A DNA stretch of 64,000 nucleotides. It comes from Homarus americanus. Lineage: Eukaryota > Arthropoda > Malacostraca > Decapoda > Nephropidae. A program made the position numbers and the translations under genes. This document shows, piece by piece, positions 33,141 through 47,100 of this stretch. The first letter of the stretch is position 1, and each line of letters begins with the position of its first letter. The stretch covers positions 3,171,706 through 3,235,705 of the forward strand of contig NW_024744357.1 of assembly GCF_018991925.1 (NCBI RefSeq), read 5' to 3'. The notes under the pieces were generated by a model. That model saw only the letters and a program-made list of their open reading frames with translations. It had not been told where the DNA came from and ran no database searches.

Positions 33141-34383
33141 CTGGCTAAAGTACGTCATCAGCCAGCGTCCAATGTGAGCCAGTCAGCTGTTCTCTCCCAG
33201 CCTTCCCCATCAGCAAACTCTAACCAGTACATGTACAGTGTGAGTACTATTGTGTGCGACTAGTATTTGTTCCGTCGACCATGCACAGTTACTGTGTATG
33301 TTACATTTGTAGCACTGTGTCACTAAGTAGATAAGCCACTGTGACACTAAGTAGATAAGCCATCTGACACTAAGTAGATAAGCCACTGTGACACTAAGTA
33401 GATAAGCCACTGTGACACTAAGTAGATAAGCCACTGTGACACTAAGTAGATAAGCCATAAATACAACTCACTTAACCGTTCAAGGTTTCAGTTGCACAGT
33501 GTTTTAAAACAACCACTTGTGTATCTATGCAATCTGTTACTGGGTATGAAATAGTCCAGTACTGCATACCACTACCATCTGTGGGAGTGAGAATACTGGC
33601 ATATGTATGACTGTATGACGTTATCATTCTGACGATCTTCTATGTTTACAGAGGTTACCAGAGACTCATTATAATATCGGAATAATTCTCTTTTATAGCC
33701 ACTTTGTTTGACAGTTATATTAATAGGATCTGTTTATTATGAATCAGTGTTATATCTACATTAATATACCACGTGCATTGTAAGATTGTACAGGTCACAA
33801 GTAAACCTTTATTAATCAGATCTGTACCCAGAAAGTACACAACATGAACATTTTAATATATGTTAAAGGTGGATGAACAGAGTCTCAGACTGAGTTGATG
33901 AAATGGGTCGATGTTGCACAAAAAAGTCCACAAGATTAATAGTCAAGTTTAATCAATCAATCAGAGTACTGTCCTTATATCTGAGGGTTGGCGACCACAG
34001 TCCTATAATCTAAACGTTCTCGGGCTGTTTTTACCAATCCTCTACTCTAAGGTTTGTATCTCTGGGGATGCAGTTTTTAATTTCAATCATTCATCCTAGT
34101 TTCTGCCTTCTCCTGACCCTCGACTTTGCCCATTAATATTCATGTTACTACACCCTCATCCCTAAGTAGATGACCAAAATATACACTTCTTTTTTCTTTT
34201 TCACATTTCAAGTATTTCCCTTGAAGTCTTTGCTAATATCAGAACTACTTCATTTGTTAGAGATTAGTTATTGCTTTAAGAATGGCCGTTTATTTGGACG
34301 TATTGAGGAATACAATGAAAAATAAAGTATGGAACACTACAAGATGGAAAGTGAAAGTATTCTGAGAGTCTTAGTAAATACTA
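33141..34383. other. Upstream region of copy A, no gene
   Basis: Beyond the copy A promoter there is a 24-bp minisatellite (33313-33458), then AT-rich sequence up to the satellite array. Confidence 0.5.
33313..33458. repeat. 24-bp minisatellite, 6 copies
   Basis: The unit CACTAAGTAGATAAGCCACT plus GTGA is repeated six times. One copy is three bases shorter. Confidence 0.92.
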
Positions 34384-36194
34384 GGAACCCCTCAGAGCCC
34401 AGATACAGGCCTATCATACAGGAGGGAACACAATAGGGCTCCTGAGGGCCCAGATACAGGCCTACTATATAGTAAAGAATGCACTAGGGCCCCTGAGAGC
34501 CCAGATACAGACTTATCATACAGGAGGGAACACAATAGGTGCCCTGGGAATGCCAAACCTATTGGGCCCATGCAGTAGTTTTTGCCCTCTTTAGAACTCT
34601 GGAGGATGCCACAATAAATAAATACACCGCCCATAACATTTCCTGTATCATAGCATTCTGATGACGGTAACAGAAACAATATCGAACAGGAAAACATAAG
34701 TTGTGGTGTTGTGTTGACTGACTCTTCTCTTCTCCTATTGGCTGTAATTTGGCGGGAAAAAAATAGACCAATGAACAGTCAGTAAGGGATTGCTGTCCCC
34801 GATAGAGCCCTGGGGCACCAGCCACCCTTCACGGGCACCTAGAGGCGCCACCGTTCCTTGGTAGTCCCCTGGGAGCGATACTGCTCCTCGAGAGAGACCC
34901 TAGGGGCGCCGCCGTTCGCGAGAGGCACCTAGGAGCGCTGCTGTCTCTGATAGAGCCACTGGGGGCGGCAGCGACCCTTCACGGGCACCTAGAAGTGCGG
35001 CCGTCCCTTGGTAGGCACCTGGGAGCGATACCGCCTCGAGAGACGCTCGGGGCACCGCCGTTCATGAGAGGCACCTGGCAGCGCTGCTGTCCCTGGGAAA
35101 GCCCTGGGCGGCAGTGACCCTTCACGGGCACGTAGAGGCGCCATCGTCCCTCGTTGGGCTCCAGGGAACGATGCTGTACTCGAGAGAGTCCCTGGGGCGC
35201 CAGCGCCCTGGCAGTGACCCTCAAGGGCGCCGCCCTTCCTCAGAGTGCTGCTGTCCCTGGGATAGCCCCTGGGGTCGCTAGCGCCCCCCAGGGCCCCTGG
35301 GAGCCCAGATACAAGCATACTATACAGTAGGGAATACAGGTGCCCGTGAGCTAAGATACAGGCCTACTATACAGTAAAGAATACACTAGGCCCCTAATAG
35401 CCCAGATGCAAGCCGATCATACAGGAGGAACACAATAGGTGCCCTGGGAATGCCATACCTGTTGGGCCCTTTGGTGCAGTAGTTTTGCCCCCTTAGAACT
35501 CTGTGAGATGCCACGTTAAATAAATACATTCCCATCACATTTCCAGTATCAGCATTCTGAAGACGGTAACAGAAACAATATTGAACAGGAAAACATAAGT
35601 TGTGGTGTTGTGTTGACTGACTGTTCTCTTTCTCCTATTGGCTGTAATTTGGCGGAAAAGAATAGACCAATGAACAGTCAGTAAGGATTGCTGTCCCCGA
35701 GAACGCCACTGGGGGCGCCAGCGACTCCTTCACGGGCACCTAGAGGTGCCGTCGTCCCTAGGGCCCCTGGGAGCGATACTGTGCCCTCGAGAGAGACCCT
35801 AGGGTCGCCACTGTTCATGAGAGGCACCTGGCAGACCTGCTGTCCCTGGGAAGCCCCAGGGGGCAGCAACCTCTGCAGGCACCTACAGGTGCCGTCGTCC
35901 GTAGGGCCCCTGGGAGCAATGCTGTTCTCGACAGGACCCGAGGGGCGCCAGTGGCTATGGAGTGCTGCTGTCCCTGGTTAGGCCCCTGGGGTCGCTAGCG
36001 CCCCTGCCTGGACCCCTGGGTTCCCAGATACAGGTATACTATACAGTAGGAATACAATTGGTGCCCTGAACCCAGATACAGGCCTACTATACAGTAAAGA
36101 ATACACTAGAGCCCTGAGAGCCCAGATACAGGTCTATCATACAGGAGGAACACAATAGGTGCCCTGGGAATGCCAGACCTGTTGGGCCCCTAGT

Positions 36195-36400
36195 GCAGTA
36201 TTTGCGTTTTTTGAACTGGGCTCAACCAGATCAAGCCATCTTTTCTTATTGGTGGTGTTTTGTCTTTTGTTCTGCTCCCTTGGGTCAGTCAGACCTTGTA
36301 TTAATATTGGTTTATTTATATAATGCTGCTTTATTATTATTATTTTTGTTATTGTTGAGTTAGTGAGCCCGCCCAGGTCCTGTGTAACTGGAGGTAGTCA

Positions 36401-36436
<36 letters not shown>

Positions 36437-36618
36437 GTGTTAGTTAAGTGTTAGGTTGTGTTAGTCTAAAGGTACACTGTATGGAGAGGCCTGCCAGTTC
36501 TTAGTGGAGCTGGTTGGTCACTCTCATCTTATTCCTCTAGTAATGTTTTATGTAGAAAATGCATATTGGAGGCAGGAGGTGGTTCAATTACTTCTTCCTG
36601 GCTGATAACTGAGGTAAT

Positions 36619-36672
<54 letters not shown>

Positions 36673-36852
36673 TTTTTTTTAGTGAGCCTGCCCAGGTCTC
36701 TGTAGCTGGGAGGTAGCCATTTTTTTTTTTTTTTTTTACTAAGATGTTAGTTCAATGTTAAATGTTAAATGTTAAATGTTAAAATATTAGGTTATGTTAG
36801 TCTAAAGGTAGCAATTGTATGAGCCTTATCAGGTTCTTGTGAGCTGGTAGGT
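36195..36852. other. Non-satellite insertion in the array, poly(T)-rich
   Basis: The array is interrupted by unrelated sequence. Two copies of a GTGAGCC(C/T)GCCCAGGTC block (about 36364 and 36683) are each followed by a long poly(T) run and a GTTAGTCTAAAGGT block, with a short (TA)n tract at 36629-36655. It runs into the N gap. It may be two tandem copies of a SINE-like repeat. Confidence 0.55.
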
Positions 36853-36952
36853 NNNNNNNNNNNNNNNNNNNNNNNNNNNNNNNNNNNNNNNNNNNNNNNN
36901 NNNNNNNNNNNNNNNNNNNNNNNNNNNNNNNNNNNNNNNNNNNNNNNNNNNN
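36853..36952. other. Assembly gap, exactly 100 N
   Basis: One hundred N residues, a conventional placeholder for a gap of unknown size inside the satellite array. Confidence 1.
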
Positions 36953-39900
36953 GTTGGGCTCCTGGGAACAATGCTATCCTCGAGAGGAGTCCTCAGGGCG
37001 CCAACGCCCTGGCAGGGGCTGGGGGCGCTGCCGTTCAGCAGAAGTGCTGCTGCTGTCCTGGGATGGCCCTGGAGTCGCTAGCGCCCCTGCCTGGGCCCTG
37101 GGGAGCCCAGATACAAGCATATACTATACAGTAGGGAATACAACAGGTGCCCTGTGAGCCCCAGATACAGGCCTACTATGCAGTAAAAAATACACTAGAG
37201 CCCCTGAGAGCCCAGATGCAGGTCCCCATGTACAGGAGGGAACACAATAGGTGCCTGGGAATGCCAGACCTGTTGGGCCCCCATAGTACAGTAATTTTTT
37301 GCGCTCTTTTGAACTCTGGGAGATGCCACATTAAATAAATACACCGCCCATCACATTTCCAGTATCACTTAGCATTCTGAAGACGGTGACAGAAACAATA
37401 TCGAACAAGGAAAACATAAGCGGTGGTGTTGTGATGAATGACTGTTCTCTTCTCCTATTGGCTGTAATTTGGCGGGAAAAGAATAGACCAATAAACAGTC
37501 AGTAAAGTTGCTGTCCCAGAGAGAGCCCCTGGGGGCGCCAGCGATCCTTTACGGGCACCTAGAGCGCCGCCGACCTTAGTAGCCCTAAGAACAATACTGC
37601 TCCTCGAGAGAGACCCTAGGGGCGCCGCCGTTCATGAGAGGCACCTGGTAGCACTGCTGTCCTGGAAGAGCCCCTGGAGACCTTCGGCAGCGACCCTTTC
37701 ACGGAGCACCTAGAGACGCAGTCGTCGTCTGGTGGAGCCCCTGGGGAGCGATATTGCTCCTCGAGAGAGACCCTAGGGGCGCCGCCGTTCATGAGAGGCC
37801 CTGGGGCTGCTCTCCTAGAGAGCCCCTGAGTGACAGCGACCTTCCACCCCAGGCACCTAGAGGCGCCTTAGGTCCCTAGATTGGGCTCCTGGGAACAATG
37901 CTATCCTCGAGAGGGAGTCCTCGGGCGCCAGCGCCCTGGCAGGACTAGAGGCGCCGCCGTTTAGCATAGTGCTGCTGTCCCTGGGATAGCCCCTGGGGTC
38001 GCCTAGCGCCCTACCAGGGCCCCTGGGGAGCAGATACAACATACCGTTGGGGAATACAACAGGTGCCTGTGAGCTTAGATACAGGCCTACTATACAGTAA
38101 AAAAGAATACACTAGGGCCTAATAGCCCAGATAGAAGCGATCATGCAGGAGGGAATTTAATAGGTGCCTGGGAACGCCATACCTGTTGGGCCTTGGTGCA
38201 GTGGTTGCTCTTTAGAACTCTGTGAATGCCACGTTAAAATAAATACACTTCCCATCACATTTCCAGTATCATAGCATTCTGAGAAAGCGGTAACAGAAAC
38301 AATATTGAACAGGAGAAAACATAAGTTGTGGTGTTGTGTTGTTGTACTGTTCCTGCTTCTCTGTGGCTGTAATTTGGCGGGAAAAAGAATAGAGGCAATG
38401 AACAGTCAGTAAGAGGATTGCTGTCCCCGGGGCGCCACTGGGGCACCAGCAACCCTTCACGAGGGCACTACAGGTGCCGTGGAGTCGCGTTGGGCCCTAG
38501 AGACAATGCTGTTCTCGACAGGGCCCCTAGGGGCGCCGCAGTTAGTGGTCACTGCTGTCCCTGGGTTGTAGCCCCTGGGTCGCTAAGCGCCCCTGCCTGG
38601 GCCCTGGGTTCCCAGATACCCAGGTATACTATACAGTAGGGGAATACAATTGGTGCCCTGTGAACCCAAAATGCAATTTTCTGCTGCAGTAAGAATACAC
38701 TAGAGGCCCTGAGGCCCAGATACAGGTCTATCCATACAGGAGGGAACTTTAATAGGTGCCCTTGGAATGCCAGACCTGTTGGGCTACTAGTGCTGCAATG
38801 GTACACGCTCTTTTGAACTCTGGGAGATTCCACATTAAATAAATACCCGCCATCACATTTCCAGTATCATAGCATTCTGAAGACGGTAGCCAGAAACAAT
38901 ATCGAACAGGAAAACATAAGCGGTGGTGTTGTGTTGAATGACTGTTCTCTTCTCCTATTGAAACTGTATTTGTACGGGAAAAGAATAGACCAATGAACAG
39001 TCAGTAAAGGGATTGCTGTCCCGGAGAGAGAGCCCTGGAGACGCCAGCGATCCTTTACGGGCACCTAGAGCGCCGCCGACCTTGAAGTGACCCCTGGGGC
39101 AATACTGCTCCTCGAGAGAAGCCTAGGGAGGCGCCGCCTTCATGAAGAGGCACCTGGTAGCACTGCTGTCCCTGGAAGAGCCCTGGGGGCGGCAGCGACG
39201 ACCCTTCACGGGCACCTAGGATGCAGTCTCGTCCCTCGTTGGGCTCCTGGGGAATAATGCTATCCTCAGAGGAATTTTATCAGGGCGCCAGCGCCCCTGG
39301 CAGGAACCCCTAGGGGCTTGCACCGTTCAGCAGGGCCTGCTGTCCCTGGGATAGCCCTGGAGTCGCTAGCGCCCCTGCCTGGGCCCTGGGGAGCAGATAC
39401 AAGCATACTATGCAGTAGGGAATACAACAGGTGCCCTGTGAGCCCAGATACAGGCCTATGCAGTAAAAGAATACACTAGAGAGCCCTGAGAGCCCAGATA
39501 CAGATCCTATCATGCAGGAGAGGAACACAATAGGTGCCCTGGGAATGCCAGACCTGTTGGGCCTGGTGCAGCTCCATTTTGCGCCCTTTTGAACTCTGGG
39601 AGATGCCATTAAATAAATGCACCGCCCATCACATTTCAAATGTAGCATTTAGAAGACAGTGACTGAAACAATATCGAACAGGGAAAACATAGCGTTGGTG
39701 TTGTGGTGACTGACTGTTCTCTTCTCCTATTGGCTGTAATTTGGTAGGGAAAAAAGAATAGACCAATGTTGAACGAGTCAATGAGGGATTGCTGTCCCGA
39801 GAGCCCCTAGAGCGCCAGCGATCCTTCACGGGCACTGAGGCGCCGCCGTCCCTTGGTAGGCCCCTGGGGAGCAATACTGCTCCTCGAGAGGGAGACCCTA

Positions 39901-41102
39901 GGGGCGCCGCCGTTCATGAGAGGCACCTGGTAGCACTGCTGTCCCTGGAAGAGCCCCTGGGGCGGCAGCGATCATCGGGCACCCTAGAGATGCAGTCGTC
40001 CATCGTTGGGCTCCTGGGAACAATGCTATCCTCAGAGAGAGTCCTCGGGGCGCCAGCGCCCCTGGCAAAACGGTTTCCCTAGAGCGCCGCCGTTTAGCAG
40101 AGTGCTGATGTCCTGGGATAGCCCCAGAGTTCGCTAAGCGCCCTGCCAGGGCCCTGGGAACTGAATGCAAGCATATACTATACAGTAGGGAATACAACAG
40201 GTGCCCTGTGAGCTTAGATACCAGGCCTGCTATACCGGTAAAGAATACACTAGGGCCTAATAGCGAATGCAAGCCGATCATACGGGAGGGGAACACAATG
40301 ATTGCCCTGGGAACGCCATACCTGTTCAGGCCCCTTGGTGCGAAATAATTTTTTGCGCACTCTTTAGAACTCTGGCGAGATGCCACGTTAAATAAATACA
40401 CGCCCATCACATTTCCAGTATCATAGCATTCTGAAGACGGTAACAGAAACAATATTGAACATGAAAACATAAGTTGTGGTGTTGTGTTGACTGACTGTTC
40501 TCTTCTCCTATTGGCTGTAATTTGGCGGGAAAAAGAATAGACCAATGAACAGTCAGTAAGGGATTGCTGTCCCCGAGAACGCCACTGGGGGCGCCAGCGA
40601 CCCTTCACGGGCACCTACAGGTGCCGTCGTCCCTCGTTGGGCCCCTGGGAGCAATGCTGTTCTCGACAGGGCCCCTAGGGGCGCCGCGGTTAAGTGGAGT
40701 GCTGCTGTCCCTGGGTTAGCCCCTGGGGTCGATAGCGCCCCTGCCTGGGCCCCTGGGTTCCCAGATACAGGTATACTATACAGTAGGGAATACAATAGGT
40801 GCCCTGTGAACCCAGATACAGGCCTACTATACAGTAAAGAATACACTAGAGCCCCTGAGAGCCCAGATACAGGTCTATCATACAGGAGGGAACACAATAG
40901 GTGCCCTTGGAATGCCAGACCTGTTGGGCCCCTTAGTGCAGTAATTTTTGCGCTCTTTTGAACTCTGGGATATGCCACATTAAATAAATACACCGCCCAT
41001 CACATTTCCAGTATCATAGCATTCTGAAGACGGTGACAGAAACAATATCGAACAGGAAAACATAAGCGGTGGTGTTGTGTTGAATGACTGTTCTCTTCTC
41101 CT

Positions 41103-41139
41103 ATTGGCTGTAATTTGGCGGGAAAAAGAATAGACCAAT
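41103..41139. promoter_or_regulatory. CCAAT / E2F-type / CCAAT block repeated in satellite units
   Basis: Representative copy. ATTGG (inverted CCAAT, 41103-41107), TTTGGCGGGAAA (41114-41125, an E2F-type consensus) and CCAAT (41135-41139). The two CCAAT boxes start exactly 32 bp apart. Other copies lie near 34738, 35637, 37457, 39730, 40510, 42027, 42614, 43531, 44127, 45097, 45691, 46450 and 47403. Copies near 38365 and 38958 are degraded. Factor binding is inferred from the motifs. Confidence 0.45.
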
Positions 41140-44100
41140 GAACAGTCAGTAAGGGATTGCTGTCCCGGAGAGAGACCCTGGGGGCGCCAGCGATCCTTTA
41201 CGGGCACCTAGAGGCGCCGCCGTCCCTTGGTAGGCCCCTGGGAGCAATACTGCTCCTCGAGAGAGACCCTAGGGGCGCCGCCGTTCATGAGAGGCACCTG
41301 GTAGCACTGCTGTCCCTGGAAGAGCCCCTGGGGGCGGCAGCGACCTTTCACGGGCACCTAGAGACGCAGTCGTCCGTCGTTGGGCCCCTGGGAGCGATAC
41401 CGCTCCTCGAGAGAGACGCTAGGGGCACCGCCGTTCATGAGAGGCACCTGGCAGCGCTGCTGTCCCTGGAAGAGCCCCTGGGGGCGGCAGTGACCCTTCA
41501 AGGGCACCTAGAGACGCAGTCGTCCCTCGTTGGGCTCCTGGGAACAATGCTATCCTCGAGAGAGTCCCTCGGGGCGCCAGCGCCCCTGGCAGTGACCCTA
41601 GAGGCGCCGCCGTTTAGCAGAGTGCTGCTGTCCCTGGGATAGCCCCTGGGGTCGCTAGCGCCCCTGCCAGGGCCCCTGGGAGCCCAGATACAAGCATACT
41701 ATACAGTAGGGAATACAACAGGTGCCCTGTGAGCTTAGATACAGGCCTACTATACAGTAAAGAATACACTAGGGCCCCTAATAGCCCAGATGCAAGCCGA
41801 TCATACAGGAGGGAACACAATAGGTGCCTTGGGAACGCCATACCTGTTGGGCCCCTTGGTGCAGTAATTTTTGCGCCCTTTTGAACTCTGGGAGATGCCA
41901 CATTAAATAAATACACTTCCCATCACATTTCCAGTATCATAGCATTCTGAAGACGGTAACAGAAACAATATTGAACAGGAAAACATAAGTTGTGGTGTTG
42001 TGTTGACTGACTGTTCTCTTCTCCTATTGGCTGTAATTTGGCGGGAAAAAGAATAGACCAATGAACAGTCAGTAAGGGATTGCTGTCCCCGAGAACGCCA
42101 CTGGGGGCGCCAGCAACCCTTCACGGGCACCTACAGGTGCCGTCGTCCCTCGTTGGGCCCCTGGGAGCAATGCTGTTCTCGACAGGGCCCCTAGGGGCGC
42201 CGCGGTTAAGTGGAGTGCTGCTGTCCCTGGGTTAGCCCCTGGGGTCGCTAGCGCCCCTGCCTGGGCCCCTGGGTTCCCAGATACAAGTATACTATACAGT
42301 AGGGAATACAATTGGTGCCCTGTGAACCCAGATACAGGCCTACTATACATTAAAGAATACACTAGGGCCCCTGAGAGCCCAGATACAGGTCTATCATACA
42401 GGAGGGAACACAATAGGTGCCCTTGGAATGCCAGACCTGTTGGGCCCCTTAGTGCAGTAATTTTTGCGCTCTTTTGAACTCTGGGAGATGCCACATTAAA
42501 TAAATACACCGCCCATCACATTTCCAGTATCATAGCATTCTGAAGACGGTGACAGAAACAATATCGAACAGGAAAACATAAGCGGTGGTGTTGTGTTGAA
42601 TGACTGTTCTCCTATTGGCTGTAATTTGGCGGAAAAAGAATAGACCAATGAACAGTCAGTAAGGGATTGCTGTCCCGAGAGAGGCCCCTGGGGCGCCAGC
42701 GATCCTTACGGGCACCGCCCAGAGGCGCTGCTGTCCTTGGTAGGCCCCCTGGAGCACATTGCTCCTCGAGAGAGACCCTAGGGCGCTGCCGTCTGCGAGA
42801 GAGGCACCCAGCACTGCTGTCCCCGAGAGAGTCCCTGGGGGTGCCAGCAACCCTTCACGGGCACCTAGAGGCGCCGCCGTCCCTTGATAGGCCCCTGGGA
42901 GCGATACTGCTCCTCGAGAGAGACCCTAGGGGCGCCGCCGTTCATGAGAGGCACCTGGGAGCGCTGCTGTCCCTGGGAGAGCCCCTGGGGGCTACAGTGA
43001 CCCTTCACTGGCACCTAGAGGCGCCGTCGTCCCTCCTTGGGCTCCTCGGAACAATGCTATCCTCGACAGAGTCCCTGGGGGCGCCAGCGCCCCTGGCAGT
43101 GACTCTAGAGGCGCCGCCGTTTAGCAGAGTGCTGCTGTCCCTGGGATAGCCCCTGGGGTCGCTAGCGCCCCTGCCAGGGCCCCTGGGAGCCCAGATACAA
43201 GCATACTGTACAGTAGGGAATACAATAGGTGCCCGGTGAGCTTAGATACAGGCCTACTATACAGTAAAGAATACACTAGGGCCCCTAATAGCCCAGATGC
43301 AAGCCGATCATACAGGAGGGAACACAATAGGTGCCCTGGGAATGCCATACCTGTTGGGCCCCTTGGTGCAGTAGTTTTTGCGCTCTTTAGAACTCTGTGA
43401 GATGCCACGTTAAATAAATACACTTCCCATCACATTTCCAGTATCATAGCATTCTGAAGACGGTAACAGAAACAATATTGAACATGAAAACATAAGTTGT
43501 GGTGTTGTGTTGACTGACTGTTCTCTTCTCCTATTGGCTGTAATTTGGCGGGAAAAAGAATAGACCAATGAACAGTCAGTAAGGGATTGCTGTCCCCGAG
43601 AACGCCACTGGGGGCGCCAGCGACCCTTCACGGGCACCTACAGGTGCCGTCGTCCCTCGTTGGGCCCCTGGGAGCAATGCTGTTCTCGACAGGGCCCCTA
43701 GGGGCGCCGCGGTTAAGTGGAGTGCTGCTGTCCCTGGGTTAGCCCCTGGGGTCGATAGCGCCCCTGCCTGGGCCCCTGGGTTCCCAGATACAGGTATACT
43801 ATACAGTAGGGAATACAATAGGTGCCCTGTGAACCCAGATACAGGCCTACTATACAGTAAAGAATACACTAGAGCCCCTGAGAGCCCAGATACAGGTCTA
43901 TCATACAGGAGGGAACACAATAGGTGCCCTTGGAATGCCAGACCTGTTGGGCCCCTTAGTGCAGTAATTTTTGCGCTCTTTTGAACTCTGGGATATGCCA
44001 CATTAAATAAATACACCGCCCATCACATTTCCAGTATCATAGCATTCTGAAGACGGTGACAGAAACAATATCGAACAGGAAAACATAAGCGGTGGTGTTG

Positions 44101-47100
44101 TGTTGAATGACTGTTCTCTTCTCCTATTGGCTGTAATTTGGCGGGAAAAAGAATAGACCAATGAACAGTCAGTAAGGGATTGCTGTCCCGGAGAGAGACC
44201 CTGGGGGCGCCAGCGATCCTTTACGGGCACCTAGAGGCGCCGCCGTCCCTTGGTAGGCCCCTGGGAGCAATACTGCTCCTCGAGAGAGACCCCTAGCTGT
44301 CTGGCGAGAGGGTGCACCTGGTAGCACTGCTGTCCCTGGAAGAGCCCCTGGGGCGGCAGCGACCTTCACGGGCACCTAGAGACGCAGTCGTCCGTCAAGT
44401 TAGCTCCCCTGGGAGCGATACCTCCGCTCGAGAGACGCTAGGGGCACCGCCGTTCATGAGAGGCACCTGGCAGCGCTGCTGTCCCTGGGAAAGCCCCTCG
44501 GGGCGGCAGTGACCCTTCACGGGCACGTAGAGGCGCCATCGTCCCTCGTTGGGCTCCAGGGAACGATGCTGTACTCGAGAGAGTCCCTGGGGGCGCCAGC
44601 GCCCCTGGCAGTGACCCTAAGGGCGCCGCCCTTCCTCAGAGTGCTGCTGTCCCTGGGTTAGCCGCTGGGGTCGATAGCGCCCCTGCCTGGGCCCCTGGGA
44701 GCCAAGATACAGGCATACTATACAGTAGGGAATACAATTGGTGCCCTGTGAACCCAGATACAGGCCTACTATACAGTAAAGAATACACTAGAGCCCCTGA
44801 GAGCCCAGATACAGGCCTACTATATAGTAAAGAATGCACTAGGGCCCCTGAGAGCCCAGATACAGACTTATCATACAGGAGGAAACACAATAGGTGACCT
44901 GGTATCGCCATACCTGTTGGGCCCCTTGGTGCAGTAGTTTTTGCGCTCCCTAGAAATCTGGGAGATGCCACGTTAAATAAATACACTGCCCATCACATTT
45001 CCAGTATCATAGCATTCTGCAGACGGTAACAGAAACAATATCGAATAGGAAAACATAAGTTGTGGTGTTGTCTTGACTGACTGTTCTCTTCTCCTATTGG
45101 CCGTAATTTGGCGGGAAAAAGAATAGACCAATGAAGAGTCAGTAAGGGAATGCTGTCCCCGAGAGAGGTCCTGGTGGCGCCAGTGAAACTTCAGGGGCAC
45201 CTAGCGGCGCCGCCGTCCCTTGGTAGGCCCCTGGGAGCGATACTGCTCTTCGAGAGGGCCCCTAGGGGCGCCGCTGTTATGCGGAGTGCTGCTGTCCCTG
45301 GGTTAGCCAATGGGGTCGCTAGCGCAGCTGCCTGGGCCCCTGGGATTCCAGATACAAGCATACTATACAGTAGGGAATACAATTGGTGCCCTGTGAACCC
45401 AGATACAGGCCTACTATACAGTAAAGAATACACTAGAGCCCCTGAGAGCCCAGATACAGGTCTATCATACAGGAGGGAACACAATAGGTGCCCTGGGAAT
45501 GCCAGACCTGTTGGGCCCCTTAGTGCAGTAATTTTTGCGCTCTTTTAAACTCTGGGAGATGCCACATTAAATAAATACACCGTCCATCACATTTCCAGTA
45601 TCATAGCATTCTGAAGACGGTGACAGAAACAATATCGAACAGGAAAACATAAGCGGTGGTGTTGTGTTGACTGACTGTTCTCTTCTCCTATTGGCTGTAA
45701 TTTGGCGGGAAAAAGAATAGACCAATGAACAGTCAGTAAGGGATTGCTGTCCCCGAGAGAGTCCCTGGGGGTGCCAGCAACCCTTCACGGGCACCTAGAG
45801 GCGCCGCCGTCCCTTGATAGGCCCCTGGGAGCGATACTGCTCCTCGAGAGAGACCCTAGGGGCGCCGCCGTTCATGAGAGGCACCTGGGAGCGCTGCTGT
45901 CCCTGGGAGAGCCCCTGGGGGCGGCAGTGACCCTTCACTGGCACCTAGAGGCGCCATCGTCCCTCCTTGGGCTCCTCGGAACAATGCTATCCCCGACAGA
46001 GTCCCTGGGGGCGCCAGCGCCCCTGGCAGGGACCCTAGGGGCGGTGCCGTTCAGCAGAGTGCTGCTGTCCCTGGGATGGCTCCTGGAGTCGCTAGCGCCC
46101 CTGCCTGGGCCCCTGGGAGCCCAGATACAAGCATACTATACAGTAGGGAATACAACAGGTGCCCTGTGAGCCCAGATACAGGCCTACTATACAGTAAAGA
46201 ATACACTAGAGCCTCTGAGAGCCCAGATACAGGTCTATCATACAGGAGGGAACACAATAGGTGCCCTGGGAATGCCAGACCTGTTGGGCCCCTTAGTGCA
46301 GTAATTTTTGCGCTCTTTTGAACTCTGGGAGATGCCACATTAAATAAATACACCGCCCATCACATTTCCAGTATCATAGCATTCTGAAGAGAAACAATAT
46401 CGAACAGAAACATAGCGGTGGTGTTGTGTTGACTGACTGTTCTCTTCTTTGCCTTGGTTGGCTGTAATTTGGCAGGAAAAAACATAGACCAATGAACAGT
46501 CAGTAAAGGTTACCTGTCCCCGAGAGAGCCTAAGTGTAACGCGATCCTTTACGGGCACCTAGAGGCGCCGCCGACCCTTGGTAGGCCCCTGGGAGCAATA
46601 CTGCTCCTCGAGAGAGACCCTAGGGGCGCCGCCGTTCATGAGAGGCTCCTGGTAGCACTGCTGTCCCTGGAAGAGCCCCTGGGGGCGGCAGCGACCCTTC
46701 ACAGGCACGTAGAGACCCAGTCGTCCGTCGTTGGGCTCCTGGGAACAATGCTATCCTCCAGAGAGTCCACGCGGGCGCCAGCGCCCCTGGCAGGGAGCCT
46801 AGGGTCACCGCCGTTCATGAGAGGCATCAGGCAGCGCTGCTTTCCCTGGGAAATTCCCAGGGGGCGGCAACAACCCTTCACGGGTACCTACAGGTGCCGC
46901 CGTCCCTGGTTGGGCTCCTGGGAACAATGCTATCCTCGAGAGAGTCCCCGAGGGCGCCAGCGCCCCTGGCAGGGACCCTAGAAACGCCGCCGTTTAGCAG
47001 AGTGCTGCTGTCCCTGGGATAGCCCCTGGGGTCGCTAGCGCCCCTGCCAGGGCCCCTGGGAGCCCAGATACAAGCATACTATACAGTAGGGAATACAACA

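Noticed and set aside
33313..33458. CRISPR-like regular repeats
   Set aside because: Direct tandem copies without unique spacers; a minisatellite in a eukaryotic genome.
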